Source: a virus. From it: a stretch of DNA of 64,000 bases. This document shows, in pieces, positions 26,534-35,424 of the stretch. Under the pieces are notes generated by a model. It searched no databases, had not been told where the DNA came from, and saw only the letters and a list, made by a program, of their open reading frames with translations. How positions within the stretch are numbered: position 1 is the first letter of the stretch; every line of letters starts with the position of its first letter. The position numbers and the translations under genes were made by a program. The stretch is from IMG/VR virus record IMGVR_UViG_3300046683_000929, positions 34,181 to 98,180 of that record. One strand, given 5' to 3'.

Positions 26534-27541
26534 TTAAAATGTCGTTTTGGTTAGCGTATTTGTCGAAACAACATAGTCAAGCTGTAGAACAGGTGAGCCT
26601 ATACCAATTCCTACTGTGCCATTCGCACCCGCAGTTACGTTAGTAGAATAGCTGGTTACACCCGGTGAAGACACAGCCGAAACGCCAGGTATCATCAACC
26701 CGCCGCCATAATCTCCCATTACCAAGTGACCCTGTGTAACATCTCTCAATGCATAGGATCCACTTACAGCCTTAATAGAGTCACTTCTTCCCCTTACGAT
26801 AAATGTAAAATGATCAATTGCGGGATATTGCGTAATAAAATACGCCATATTTACCCCAAATCTTCTTGTCGGAGGGCCGGATAGTTTATCAGAAGACAAC
26901 AGATAACAGTTCGCCGGATCACGTCCATCGTCTGGAAACCGAAGAGGTCCACCATTTGCGGTAGAAGATACTATATTACCTGTTTCGGCTACACCTATAG
27001 TATCACAATAAAGACAAAGATCCGCATATACATCAACCAGGTAATCGATTAGAAGTGTAGAAATTAAAGTATCATCAATACAGAAACCATGCGCATTGGC
27101 GTAATCCTGCCCATTTGCCGCTATATCAGCCAGGGCCTGATCGTTTGCATTTGCCAAACTTATTAGGCTACTATAGGTACTGGCAGGCACTACATAATCT
27201 ACTGCAGTTCCAGATTGCGGGGAAACACAATCATTTCTTGTAAAAACCTCGTGCTGTCTGTCATTATAATATACAGTAGGGGATGGCGTTGTATAATCGT
27301 GCGTTATGCTTGTGTTAGAACATGCTGCACTTACCCATACTGTATATTGGGTCCCAATCGCCAGCCCTGATATAACAACTGCAGGTACAAAATTACCGCT
27401 TGGAGACACCTGAAAATCGCCAACGTTTGTGTAGCTTCCGGCAATATCCGAATCAGATGTCACCCTGTACTTCACATTGACAAAAATATTTTGAACAACA
27501 GGATTGCCGAGAGTGACCGATGTTAAGGTTATTGCTGCCAT
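26534..27541 (-). CDS. Fn3-domain fibre protein
   Basis: A 335-residue protein. Residues 1-85 are an Fn3-like domain (NIFVNVKYRV, VISGLAIGTQYTVWVSAACSN), clearly paralogous to the start of the gene at 25410-26249. A helical Ala/Asn-rich segment and a Cys pair (CLYC) come in the middle, then a Gly-rich tip-like C-terminus (GDYGGGLMIPGVS). It is probably a tail or head fibre. The upstream gene's stop overlaps its start. Confidence 0.6.
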   Translation of the reverse strand: MAAITLTSVTLGNPVVQNIFVNVKYRVTSDSDIAGSYTNVGDFQVSPSGNFVPAVVISGLAIGTQYTVWVSAACSNTSITHDYTTPSPTVYYNDRQHEVFTRNDCVSPQSGTAVDYVVPASTYSSLISLANANDQALADIAANGQDYANAHGFCIDDTLISTLLIDYLVDVYADLCLYCDTIGVAETGNIVSSTANGGPLRFPDDGRDPANCYLLSSDKLSGPPTRRFGVNMAYFITQYPAIDHFTFIVRGRSDSIKAVSGSYALRDVTQGHLVMGDYGGGLMIPGVSAVSSPGVTSYSTNVTAGANGTVGIGIGSPVLQLDYVVSTNTLTKTTF

Positions 27542-29589
27542 TATGATACGGAACCCGTCATGTTAGTTACCGGCGCACAAGTGGCGCCAGCTGTAAATAC
27601 TCCCGAAACATTAGTTGGTGATGTACATGCCGGAGCTGTACATGCTGCCACGATAGCACAGAATTGGGCAGACAGCGTACTATCTCCCGAGATCGCACTC
27701 AGTATTATTTTTGCAATGTCAGGGAAATAAAACCGCGCACAAGAATCATTCTTTAGCCCAAACAGCCCATCGGTAGATATTACCGTAGCCGTGGATGGCA
27801 AAAATGAACTCTTATACATTTCGCAACCAACTACCACAGATGTTATCTTGTTAAACAAAGCACATTGCTGAGCTATGACGGTAGATAGCAAATCGGAAAC
27901 TGGAACGGTCGGATCAATAGCTGTCGTAACCACAGCACCGGTAGAATCAAATGAGCAGATGTTTTTCCCAGATAATCCAAACAAAACCTGAGTCGCATCA
28001 AGCGCACATATATAGTCCATTATCTGTGTAAGAATGCCAGACAAAGTGATACACGCTCTGTTAAATTGCCTGGTAACATATCCAGATCCAATTTGCAAGA
28101 CAAGATCCGTTATTACATTTGGATTTGCATTACTTACTATACTCACAGAAGTAGAGTCCGCATCCAGGTTAACTGTAAAAGTTCCCAAAGATAGGCCATT
28201 GAGCCATGCTGAAATACCGGCTGCATTTGTCAACAGCAGGGTTGACGGCGCGGCATAAACCGTGCCTGCAATTTTTATCGATGTTACGATTTTTCCTGCA
28301 GGTATCTGTTCTACTAAAAGGTAATCACAATTTGTTATCGTAACAATACAATTGCTTGTTATACCGCTTAAATCCACGCCAGAGCCAACAGACCCAATTA
28401 TTAGCTTTAATAATGCTGTTAGCTCTTCGCTATCCTGTATTTGCGTAAGCATAGTTAATGCCAACGCGGCATAATCAAATCCTATACTATAAATAGTCCC
28501 GTATTGAGAATCTACCCTTGTGATCGAAAAATTTGTATCATTAATGTCCTGTTTTGTGAATTGGAATATTTTTGATGATATAGTGTATTGCGTAACAGAA
28601 CCAGCCGTAGAGGCCGAGACAGTAACACCACCAGCCTGGACAATAGCAATGCTACTTCCATCACCGCCCGGAGTAATTCGAGTAGGCTCTAATAATATAG
28701 GAATACAATTGCAATCGCAGTCAAGAATTTGCTTTATTTCAGAAACTTCTTTCGATGCATCTTGGCCGAGCTTTTCTTTTACCAAGGCAACATCCAATGG
28801 TATCCCAACCCTATCCAGTTTATCCTTGGCATCAATGCCCCTTTCCGATTTCGGGGCCTTGTCATAAACCTGTTTAGCATCATAAATGCAGCATAACACG
28901 CTGGATAATGACGACTGGCAATCGACAGAAAATTTTAAATTAGTAAAATATTTTATTTCTACAAACACGCTGTCCTCAAGATCGTATCGTGCTGTAGAAA
29001 CGTTTTTAACCAAGTAGTCGCCGGTATATAAAACATCTACAACAAACGGCGTAAACTCAAATGGGACGTCACTGATTGTTCCTTGCGGATAAAACAGATT
29101 GCCAGATTTCGAGAAAGAAGCTGGCTGCTTTGATAGATAATTAAAAGGGGTCTGCTCACCTATTTTAATGGAAGGAGAATAGCAGTTTACGTCAGCATCC
29201 ATTATCCCATTAACATAACCTTTATCAGTCAGGCCGACTGGAGGGCAAATGTTTTTCTGAAGCGGGATACTATAATCATGCCCATCGGAATCGCGAATAA
29301 CGCCTGTTATATTCCACCAGCCAAAAGTATATTGCTGCGATGGTATATCAACATCTAAGGTTAATCCATCGGCAGGCACAATCGCAGGGTTTGTAAAATC
29401 GATATCCAATAACGTAATTCTTACAGGATCGGTTATCTTGAAACAAACGCCCTGGACATTCGTTAATCCACTTCCAATGAAAGTGGTTAAACCGGTTAGG
29501 TCAAAGGATATTTTTTTATCATAAAGCTTAAACACGGTAGTAAACCCAAAGGTTCCTATATTCGAGCTATTAATGTTTATTGGATTCAT
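27541..29589 (-). CDS. Large fibre or tail structural protein
   Basis: A 682-residue beta-rich protein with about 20 Cys residues, including CDCNC near residue 290 and CCIYD near 232. The N-terminal 120 residues look like a jelly-roll attachment domain and the C-terminus ends in a Cys- and Thr-rich tail. It is the first gene after the terminator at 29617-29658 and precedes three fibre genes. No enzyme motif is visible. An exact palindrome copy at 28944 falls in its K-Y-F codons. Confidence 0.55.
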   Translation of the reverse strand: MNPININSSNIGTFGFTTVFKLYDKKISFDLTGLTTFIGSGLTNVQGVCFKITDPVRITLLDIDFTNPAIVPADGLTLDVDIPSQQYTFGWWNITGVIRDSDGHDYSIPLQKNICPPVGLTDKGYVNGIMDADVNCYSPSIKIGEQTPFNYLSKQPASFSKSGNLFYPQGTISDVPFEFTPFVVDVLYTGDYLVKNVSTARYDLEDSVFVEIKYFTNLKFSVDCQSSLSSVLCCIYDAKQVYDKAPKSERGIDAKDKLDRVGIPLDVALVKEKLGQDASKEVSEIKQILDCDCNCIPILLEPTRITPGGDGSSIAIVQAGGVTVSASTAGSVTQYTISSKIFQFTKQDINDTNFSITRVDSQYGTIYSIGFDYAALALTMLTQIQDSEELTALLKLIIGSVGSGVDLSGITSNCIVTITNCDYLLVEQIPAGKIVTSIKIAGTVYAAPSTLLLTNAAGISAWLNGLSLGTFTVNLDADSTSVSIVSNANPNVITDLVLQIGSGYVTRQFNRACITLSGILTQIMDYICALDATQVLFGLSGKNICSFDSTGAVVTTAIDPTVPVSDLLSTVIAQQCALFNKITSVVVGCEMYKSSFLPSTATVISTDGLFGLKNDSCARFYFPDIAKIILSAISGDSTLSAQFCAIVAACTAPACTSPTNVSGVFTAGATCAPVTNMTGSVS

Positions 29590-29616
29590 CCTGGATAATT
29601 AAAAAAATATTAATTT

Positions 29617-29658
29617 AAAAAAAGGCATTGGTTCCGGAGTTACCCATCATCCAATGCC
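29617..29658 (-). terminator. Intrinsic terminator after the capsid unit
   Basis: On the minus strand GGCATTGG and CCAATGCC form an 8-bp stem around a 19-base loop, followed by seven T. It ends the scaffold and capsid transcript and separates it from the fibre genes. Confidence 0.85.
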
Positions 29659-29729
29659 CTCTGTTTGGGAGCAAATACTACCCGGCTGTAACGGATAGAT
29701 TCTTTGGCGTAATTTCTCCCATTAAACTC

Positions 29730-29804
29730 TTAACGTCCGCAGCCGCAGCCACCCCCGTTTTCGTCATCGTCGCCGCCATTTCTGAATTGTTTTTTCATGG
29801 CCAT
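29730..29804 (-). CDS. 24-residue Asp/Gly/Cys-rich mini-protein
   Basis: The ATG at 29804 opens a short frame beginning MAMKKQFRNGG, then DDDEN and ending GGGCGCGR. It lies in the gap between the decoration-like gene (29844-30632) and the terminator, with a second possible start two codons on. The C-x-C end resembles metal-binding or ribosomally made peptide tails. Translation is unproven. Confidence 0.4.
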   Translation of the reverse strand: MAMKKQFRNGGDDDENGGGCGCGR

Positions 29805-29843
29805 TATTTTAAGGGTTAAAAACCTTTTGTTAAAAACTCTCTA

Positions 29844-30632
29844 TTAAACCCCTTCCCTGTTTACGGTGATGGATATGCCAGTGGTGGTGGTAGTGGTAAG
29901 CAATATCTTGCCGCCCGCTGTCGACCATGTGCCATATGCGCCCAAAACCGCATCCGCAGTTGCTGCAGTTACAACGGCAGCTAAAGAAGCAGCGCCAGTA
30001 ATAGGCCCACCTACAGCATCCCCATCATGGAATACATCCATACCATAGGTCTGCCCGCCAGTTAATGCACCAGGTGCGTTCGATGAATAAACTCGGGCGG
30101 TTTCACCGGTGATGATATCATTGCCTTGTGGGAACGGATCTTTATATGCTGTGAAAACATACGTAGATACACCAGTGCCTGAATTATATCCCGAACGCTG
30201 GAATGTTGCATCAGAAATGATCCACTGTGAATATGCAAGCATGAAATCCTGCATAGCAGTTACCGAACCGTCATCCACCCTGGTAATAGTATATGTGGCC
30301 ACAATGGGATCTACCACTGACGGATAAACACCATCATAAACAGGAGTCACCTCTACCGGGTCGTCGCCGCAGCAGGCGCTCAGTGCCGTTGCAACCGAAT
30401 CCACCGTGCCATCCAATAATATACCTACACCATTTTCAGTAATCCAGGTGCCGGTTAAAGCATCTGATTTCAGAGGATCGACAAAGGTAAGTATCCAATA
30501 ACTGTAGCCATTCGGATAAATCCACGCTTGGCGCGGCTGCCCCGATACCAAATTACTATTAAAAATAGCTGCCGGGCATCCCCCAACGAATTCCTCGTTT
30601 TGGTATAATTTTTGAGCTGATATAAATGACAT
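29844..30632 (-). CDS. Head decoration or fibre protein candidate
   Basis: A 262-residue beta-type protein rich in Thr, Gly, Ala and Val, with a CPAAIF site near the N-terminus, a CCGDDP loop near residue 86 and a Thr run (LLTTTTTTG) near the C-terminus. It is encoded two genes after the major capsid protein in the same unit, a usual place for decoration or head-fibre proteins. Confidence 0.5.
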   Translation of the reverse strand: MSFISAQKLYQNEEFVGGCPAAIFNSNLVSGQPRQAWIYPNGYSYWILTFVDPLKSDALTGTWITENGVGILLDGTVDSVATALSACCGDDPVEVTPVYDGVYPSVVDPIVATYTITRVDDGSVTAMQDFMLAYSQWIISDATFQRSGYNSGTGVSTYVFTAYKDPFPQGNDIITGETARVYSSNAPGALTGGQTYGMDVFHDGDAVGGPITGAASLAAVVTAATADAVLGAYGTWSTAGGKILLTTTTTTGISITVNREGV

Positions 30633-30649
30633 CGTTTTAGTTTTTTAAA

Positions 30650-31591
30650 TTATTGTAAAAGTTCCAGTTGCTGTTCTGTTATTTCTAACACACGGGTATA
30701 AGCGGGATGGACTTCTGGCTCTAAGATATTGGCAACAAGATATGCAATCTTATCTGTATCTTTAATATCTTTTATTAAAAAATCAGAGGTTGTGCTGTCG
30801 CTTTTATCAAAAATTTCGCCGTCCGGGCCTTCAACTAAAATACGTTGATCAAACAGGGATTTTAACTGTACTTCAAAACGCGCTTTCGCATCGTTCACAA
30901 CAGTCAGGATATTTTTATAATTATCTCCAAGCTTCTCTAAGAGTTCGCTAAAGATAACTTCATCCTGGGCCTGCGGATCAATGTCAAACATTTTGGCAAG
31001 GATCATAAGTATTGCAGAATCGCCTTCTGCAGCAAATACAATATCCTCAGCTTTACGTTTTTCACGCATTCTATCCAACTCGCCTGTATTGATTTTCTTG
31101 GCATCATAGATTTCAAAATGAATCTCCCTGCTATTGGGATCGCGGGAAATATTACTCCCGTTATAAGTATGGTGCTGAAGGAACTCGATAAACATCGGGT
31201 CGGCCCTTGCAACATCAAAATCATTTATTCCAATATCCAGGTTGATATAGGCGTTCATGGTTTCCTCTTCCGGACTTAAATCTACCTTCAATACATTTTT
31301 CTGGTAGTTTTTATCCAACGAAGGTTGGCCCTGAATATATCTGATCGAAACTAAACGACCAGCCTTATCACCCCATTTTAAAAATTTCAATTCGCCGGTT
31401 GGCACCTTTGTTTTTGAATCAACAATTACCTCAGCCCAAACCTTTGAAAAGTTTGGAATCTGAACCGCGCCAACCTGTAATTTAATTTTGGATGTTCTAC
31501 CATCCGGTGCACCCGTTGTTGTGTTAAGATAGCCCTCCTCAGCTTGTGAGGGCTCCTTACCCATTACTTTAATAGTGAAATACTTATTCAT
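30650..31591 (-). CDS. Capsid-region protein of unknown function
   Basis: A 313-residue protein. The N-terminal half is beta-rich (KIKLQVGAVQIPNFSKVWAE, LKFLKWGDKAGRLVSIRYI). The C-terminal half is helical and acidic, with LLEKLGDNYKNILTVVNDAK. It lies directly after the capsid gene, separated by a strong hairpin. It may be a head-completion or inner capsid protein. The family was not recognised. Confidence 0.5.
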   Translation of the reverse strand: MNKYFTIKVMGKEPSQAEEGYLNTTTGAPDGRTSKIKLQVGAVQIPNFSKVWAEVIVDSKTKVPTGELKFLKWGDKAGRLVSIRYIQGQPSLDKNYQKNVLKVDLSPEEETMNAYINLDIGINDFDVARADPMFIEFLQHHTYNGSNISRDPNSREIHFEIYDAKKINTGELDRMREKRKAEDIVFAAEGDSAILMILAKMFDIDPQAQDEVIFSELLEKLGDNYKNILTVVNDAKARFEVQLKSLFDQRILVEGPDGEIFDKSDSTTSDFLIKDIKDTDKIAYLVANILEPEVHPAYTRVLEITEQQLELLQ

Positions 31592-31635
31592 ATTAATTTT
31601 TTACCGCTAATTGTATTTGCCCAAACATTATAAAG

Positions 31636-31661
31636 ATAGCGGCCCGGTTAAAGGCCGCTAT
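31636..31661 (-). other. Hairpin after the capsid gene
   Basis: ATAGCGGCC and GGCCGCTAT form a 9-bp GC-rich stem with an 8-base loop, six bases after the capsid stop. The following sequence has few T. It is more likely a partial terminator or an mRNA-stabilising 3' structure that raises capsid output over downstream genes. Confidence 0.6.
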
Positions 31662-31667
31662 TGTCAA

Positions 31668-33101
31668 TTAACACCTTGATCTTTTTACAGCACCCCATTT
31701 CTGAACACCATATTGCTCCATGCCATAAGCTGTTTTAACGTATACGTTAAAGTCACGGCAACCGCGTTTACGGGTATCGTCTGTAAAGATTTGGTTTTCT
31801 TTCGCAGACTCGGCAGCTTCAATATTGGTATAATTTACTGGTGCTACATCGTCTCCGTTGGTATCTTTCCAACGGCAAGCTGGCATCATCAATGCATAAG
31901 CTTCTTGGTAAGAACCATAGCGCCTGTCATCAAACACACCGATTTTTTTCGGAGTAAATGTAAATTCGTAAGCGTTAAAGGTTTTGAAGTCATACCAACT
32001 GATATTACGGTCACCTTCTCCACCCAAACCAAATAATTGATAGTTTTTGCCAATTTCAGTTTCTTTGATCAAAGCTGCGATAGCGGCACTCCAATCCATG
32101 CCAAACTCTGCATCATGCAATAACATGTATTCAGTACAGCCACGGATTTTACGCAATGATTTTATCATTGACCAAAGCATGGATTTTAAAGAAGCACCAT
32201 CAGATGGATCATAGAAGCGATTGAACATGCCTTCTGTTTCAGTAGTTGGCACTATCCCATTAAAGCCTGTTTGTGATACATCATCGCGTTGGCCCCATAA
32301 GGTATTGATTATTTTATTGTCCTTTAGGTTAGTCAGCAACTCTGAGGTAACAGGAACAATAGACCACATTTCAATACCTTTGCCAGTTACAGGATCAATA
32401 CCCTTAAACAGTTTGAACTCTTTACCGTAAGCATAACCATCAAGCTCATCTTCACCCAAAGGAATCATATCTTCCCATTTCTGAATCCAGCCCTTACGCA
32501 GGATAGGTGGATTTTTCACGATACCGTGCCCGGTGATACAGTTACGGTCGCCTTTTTTGTACATCTTCAATGGGTCAGAAACCAATGTGTAAGTAGAGAA
32601 CCTGGTAAGATCCAGAACTTCATTATTGATAGGGGTAAGGCCAATAGTATGTGAACCGGCAACTGTTTTAGTGATGCTGGTTATATTAACAACCTGGTTT
32701 AGCTCTTTAATGTAACCGCGATATCCTTTTTTAGGAACAGAGAACTTGCCGTTTTTAGAATAAGAGCTCCTGTCAAGCGACACAGTAACTTCTGCACCGG
32801 CAGCGCCAACAGCAGTGGCTTTTTGCAGTGAGGTAACCAGCGTTGTTGGCTCCTGGTATTCTGTCCAGTAATGCGGGTTGGTTTTAACCATATATTTACC
32901 CGGATTGATCAGCTGCTGCACTTCGGCGAACAAACCTTCAACATCCGAATCTTTATAGGTCATGATGGAGGTCTTCCTGAGCGACGGCTGCAACGCCATT
33001 TGCTTAAGCGGATCGTACCATACCAGTTCAGACTGGCCCTGCATAACGTCATCAATATTGAACGTTCCTGCATCTGTTGTAAATCTTTTTACTAAAGACA
33101 T
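31668..33101 (-). CDS. Major capsid protein
   Basis: A 477-residue protein following an acidic scaffold-like gene. It has the make-up of an HK97-fold capsid protein: an N-terminal arm, a long helical spine region (SLKSMLWSMIKSLRKIRGCTEYMLLHDAEFG) and a beta-rich P domain. The length is close to that of crAss-like major capsid proteins. It ends CRDFNVYVKTAYGMEQYGVQKWG. The hairpin just after the stop fits the need for high expression. The call comes from order, length and composition, not from a motif. Confidence 0.7.
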   Translation of the reverse strand: MSLVKRFTTDAGTFNIDDVMQGQSELVWYDPLKQMALQPSLRKTSIMTYKDSDVEGLFAEVQQLINPGKYMVKTNPHYWTEYQEPTTLVTSLQKATAVGAAGAEVTVSLDRSSYSKNGKFSVPKKGYRGYIKELNQVVNITSITKTVAGSHTIGLTPINNEVLDLTRFSTYTLVSDPLKMYKKGDRNCITGHGIVKNPPILRKGWIQKWEDMIPLGEDELDGYAYGKEFKLFKGIDPVTGKGIEMWSIVPVTSELLTNLKDNKIINTLWGQRDDVSQTGFNGIVPTTETEGMFNRFYDPSDGASLKSMLWSMIKSLRKIRGCTEYMLLHDAEFGMDWSAAIAALIKETEIGKNYQLFGLGGEGDRNISWYDFKTFNAYEFTFTPKKIGVFDDRRYGSYQEAYALMMPACRWKDTNGDDVAPVNYTNIEAAESAKENQIFTDDTRKRGCRDFNVYVKTAYGMEQYGVQKWGAVKRSRC

Positions 33102-33127
33102 TTGTTTAAGTTTTTAATAGTTTTAAA

Positions 33128-34342
33128 TTAAACCGAAGCGAATGATTGAGCTATCTTTTGGTTATCGGCATCGGAAATTTCAACTGACTTACTTTGTAGT
33201 ATGGTTTTACTTGGTTCGGTAAAACGCTGTTGACTACCTTGGGCCCCTATTTTTTTTCCGGCATCCTTACCAACGCTATATGCTGTCCTTTCGACATCTT
33301 TGTAATGACGATATACCAACTCTTTTTCAGCCGCTCTTGCAATCCGCTCCCTTTGTTCGGGGGTGCCATTACCTTTAACAAACTCTGAAAACTCCTTAGT
33401 ACCTATTTCATCAATCAAAGATTTCTCAATTGCTTTCTTGTCGGCTTTAGTAAGGTCGAAAGTAACCTTCTCTTCGCCTTCGCCAAACTCCCATTTATCC
33501 GGAATGGCCTTCTGTAGCACATCCTTCATCATGGCCTCGAAACCAGGGATAGCTTGGCGTTCTTTTACATCCTGGTCGAACTCGGCCTTAATGTCATCAT
33601 ACTTCTGTTGAAGTGGCCCCTTAATCGCATCGGCGCGAACCTTAATGTTTTTTTCGCCAAGGTCCTTAAGTGCTTTGGTTTCCGAATCAAGGTGATACAG
33701 TTCATTGAACTTATCTTTTATTTCTTCGCTGGTAACCGGGTCGGGGTTGCCGTCAATCTGGCGATCCTTATTTAATTCCTTGTATGAGGCCTCAAAATCT
33801 TTAAACACCAGATCATTGTCTGGCATCTTCATCATATTATGGTATCCTAACCAATCATTATTGGTGAATACTTTTTGCTCAATGGCAAATTTGGCCAGGT
33901 TTGCATTATATACTTCTGCTTTTTGGGCGCGTTGTTCTTCGCTTTCCGGGGCAGCTGGATTCAACTTGGCTTTTAACTCTTCTTCAGAGCTAACACCTAA
34001 ATCCTTTAGAAACTGCTGCCTCATTTCCTGCTTCATCGTTTCTGTTGCAGTAAGCTGGTCGGCTTTCGTTTTTTCGTCTGCTTCCAGCGTGGCTATTTCT
34101 TCAGGACTTTTGCCTGGGTATTTAGCTAAAAGTGCATCGGCGGCAACTTTTTCCGCATCGATTTGTTCTTGTGTTTTCTCGCCGGCTTTAGTAAGCTCTG
34201 CTTCTGCGGCAATTTCATCAGCAGTCTTTTCAACAGCACCATCGCCTTCCGGCACTTTGGTCCTTTCATCTACTATGATTTCTGCTCCAGTGGGCTCAGT
34301 TACAGCCTTCCCCACTTCTTCAAGTCCTTCTCCAAATATCAT
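33128..34342 (-). CDS. Scaffolding-like protein
   Basis: A 404-residue protein, highly charged (Glu, Lys, Asp), with almost continuous predicted helix. Several coiled-coil stretches are visible, and an Ala/Glu-rich N-terminus precedes them. It is the first gene of the capsid unit, directly before the major capsid protein, which is the usual place of a scaffold. There is no sign of a protease domain. The start has a plausible Shine-Dalgarno-like GGGAG, rare in this window. Confidence 0.65.
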   Translation of the reverse strand: MIFGEGLEEVGKAVTEPTGAEIIVDERTKVPEGDGAVEKTADEIAAEAELTKAGEKTQEQIDAEKVAADALLAKYPGKSPEEIATLEADEKTKADQLTATETMKQEMRQQFLKDLGVSSEEELKAKLNPAAPESEEQRAQKAEVYNANLAKFAIEQKVFTNNDWLGYHNMMKMPDNDLVFKDFEASYKELNKDRQIDGNPDPVTSEEIKDKFNELYHLDSETKALKDLGEKNIKVRADAIKGPLQQKYDDIKAEFDQDVKERQAIPGFEAMMKDVLQKAIPDKWEFGEGEEKVTFDLTKADKKAIEKSLIDEIGTKEFSEFVKGNGTPEQRERIARAAEKELVYRHYKDVERTAYSVGKDAGKKIGAQGSQQRFTEPSKTILQSKSVEISDADNQKIAQSFASV

Positions 34343-34357
34343 GTTGTCTCCCGTTAA

Positions 34358-34369
34358 TAAAATATTTTA
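34358..34369. promoter_or_regulatory. TAAAATATTTTA palindrome before the capsid unit
   Basis: Exact copy 15 bases upstream of the scaffold start, in the divergent gap where no minus-strand gene precedes it. Transcription of the capsid unit must start about here, so this copy strongly suggests a promoter element. Confidence 0.8.
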
Positions 34370-34386
34370 GACCAAATCTATCTTTA

Positions 34387-34419
34387 ATTTGCTGTTGTGA
34401 TATATAGCTTGTATATTTA
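34387..34419 (+). promoter_or_regulatory. Probable promoter of the plus-strand genes
   Basis: TTTG (34387-34390) and TATATTTA (34412-34419), 21 bases apart, match TTTG and TAnnTTTG with one mismatch. It overlaps the palindromic operator. Confidence 0.5.
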
Positions 34420-34444
34420 TTACACTAATTCCAGTGTAATAAAT
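34415..34444. promoter_or_regulatory. 12-bp inverted repeat operator
   Basis: ATTTATTACACT and AGTGTAATAAAT are perfect inverted arms with a 6-base spacer. The repeat covers the promoter's downstream element and runs into the ATG at 34443, ideal for repression of the two plus-strand genes. Confidence 0.65.
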
Positions 34445-34721
34445 GTCCAACAAGAACAATCCTGTATTAAAAACCGTTCACGGAGTTAAAATAAGGAGAT
34501 ATAACTACCCCCAAGTCATGTTCAATGAAGAGGCTTTCGAAAAGCTTATAGAGCAATCGCATGACACAGGACTTAGCATCCCGAAAATAATTGCGCACAA
34601 ATCATTGCCTTGCCAAAAATGCGGCTGCGACAATATTACTATTGTCCTTGAAAAGGATGGAAAAATCAACAAACAAGATACTGGCACTAACATCATAGAA
34701 AAAAATGCGCAAAGACACTAA
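34443..34721 (+). CDS. Hypothetical plus-strand protein with Cys motif
   Basis: A 92-residue protein. CQKCGC near residues 57-62 suggests half of a metal site, and the preceding helix (EEAFEKLIEQSHDTGLS) resembles a small DNA-binding or adaptor fold. It is expressed from the only visible plus-strand promoter, under a palindromic operator, and overlaps the next gene by 17 bases. An early regulatory role is possible but unproven. Confidence 0.6.
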   Translation: MSNKNNPVLKTVHGVKIRRYNYPQVMFNEEAFEKLIEQSHDTGLSIPKIIAHKSLPCQKCGCDNITIVLEKDGKINKQDTGTNIIEKNAQRH

Positions 34722-35424
34722 AGTTTTAGAAAAAGTAATGGTGCTTAAGCGTGACCTCGACGCTGACTGGACGGAAGAATTAAAAGGCTTAAATATCTGG
34801 ATTGATCTTGAGGGGTTCTATAAATACATTATGTATGACCGGAAAACCAATCGCCGGGTAGCCAATACTATATTTACCTACATCGTTTTAAACTACGACG
34901 CCTCTTCTGATTTTTTAGAGCCAAGCCGGGATCGAACAGTTACGACCAGAAAGGTTATGGTGATGCTCGCAGGCCAGGACTCTTTAAAAACTGAGATATA
35001 TCTTGAAGCATTATTGGGCGATGACCTTGAAACCGAGAATGGGAAAATTAAAGGCCCTATCAACAAAGTAAAAGGCTGGTATATTGACAGACAGAAAGAC
35101 TGGCGTTTTAGCGACGTGGTAAGCGGGTATGAATTCCATGCCAAAGCAACAATGCTACTTCGCGAGGCCGACTCGTCTGAAAAGATGAAGGAGGCTGCCC
35201 AAGTAATGGAAATGGGCAACAAGTTGCGTTTAAACGCCGATAAGCTCTTGCTTGAAATCCAAAAGGAATATTCCGACCTTGATAAGGTATTGGATGATGA
35301 AGGAACTACCCCATTAACAGACCGCCTGGAACAAGATCATTTGAGCTTTGAACTTTCCATACTCAAAAGAAACAACCAGGCAAAACGAGCCCTGGAATTA
35401 TCCAAGGCTCAATCAGCAAATTAA
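34705..35424 (+). CDS. Hypothetical plus-strand protein, helical
   Basis: A 239-residue protein. The N-terminal half contains LNIWIDLEGFYKYIMYDRKTNRRVANTIF; the C-terminal half is a long charged helix-rich region (LLREADSSEKMKEAAQVMEM, LLLEIQKEYSDLDKV). It resembles neither a known terminase small subunit nor a repressor that I can name. Its 3' end overlaps the convergent endolysin gene by four bases. Confidence 0.65.
   Translation: MRKDTKVLEKVMVLKRDLDADWTEELKGLNIWIDLEGFYKYIMYDRKTNRRVANTIFTYIVLNYDASSDFLEPSRDRTVTTRKVMVMLAGQDSLKTEIYLEALLGDDLETENGKIKGPINKVKGWYIDRQKDWRFSDVVSGYEFHAKATMLLREADSSEKMKEAAQVMEMGNKLRLNADKLLLEIQKEYSDLDKVLDDEGTTPLTDRLEQDHLSFELSILKRNNQAKRALELSKAQSAN

Noticed and set aside
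33705-34370. A 221-codon plus-strand frame opposite the scaffold gene
   Set aside because: It is the Ser- and Ala-rich shadow of a Glu/Lys-rich helical gene and has no upstream signal.
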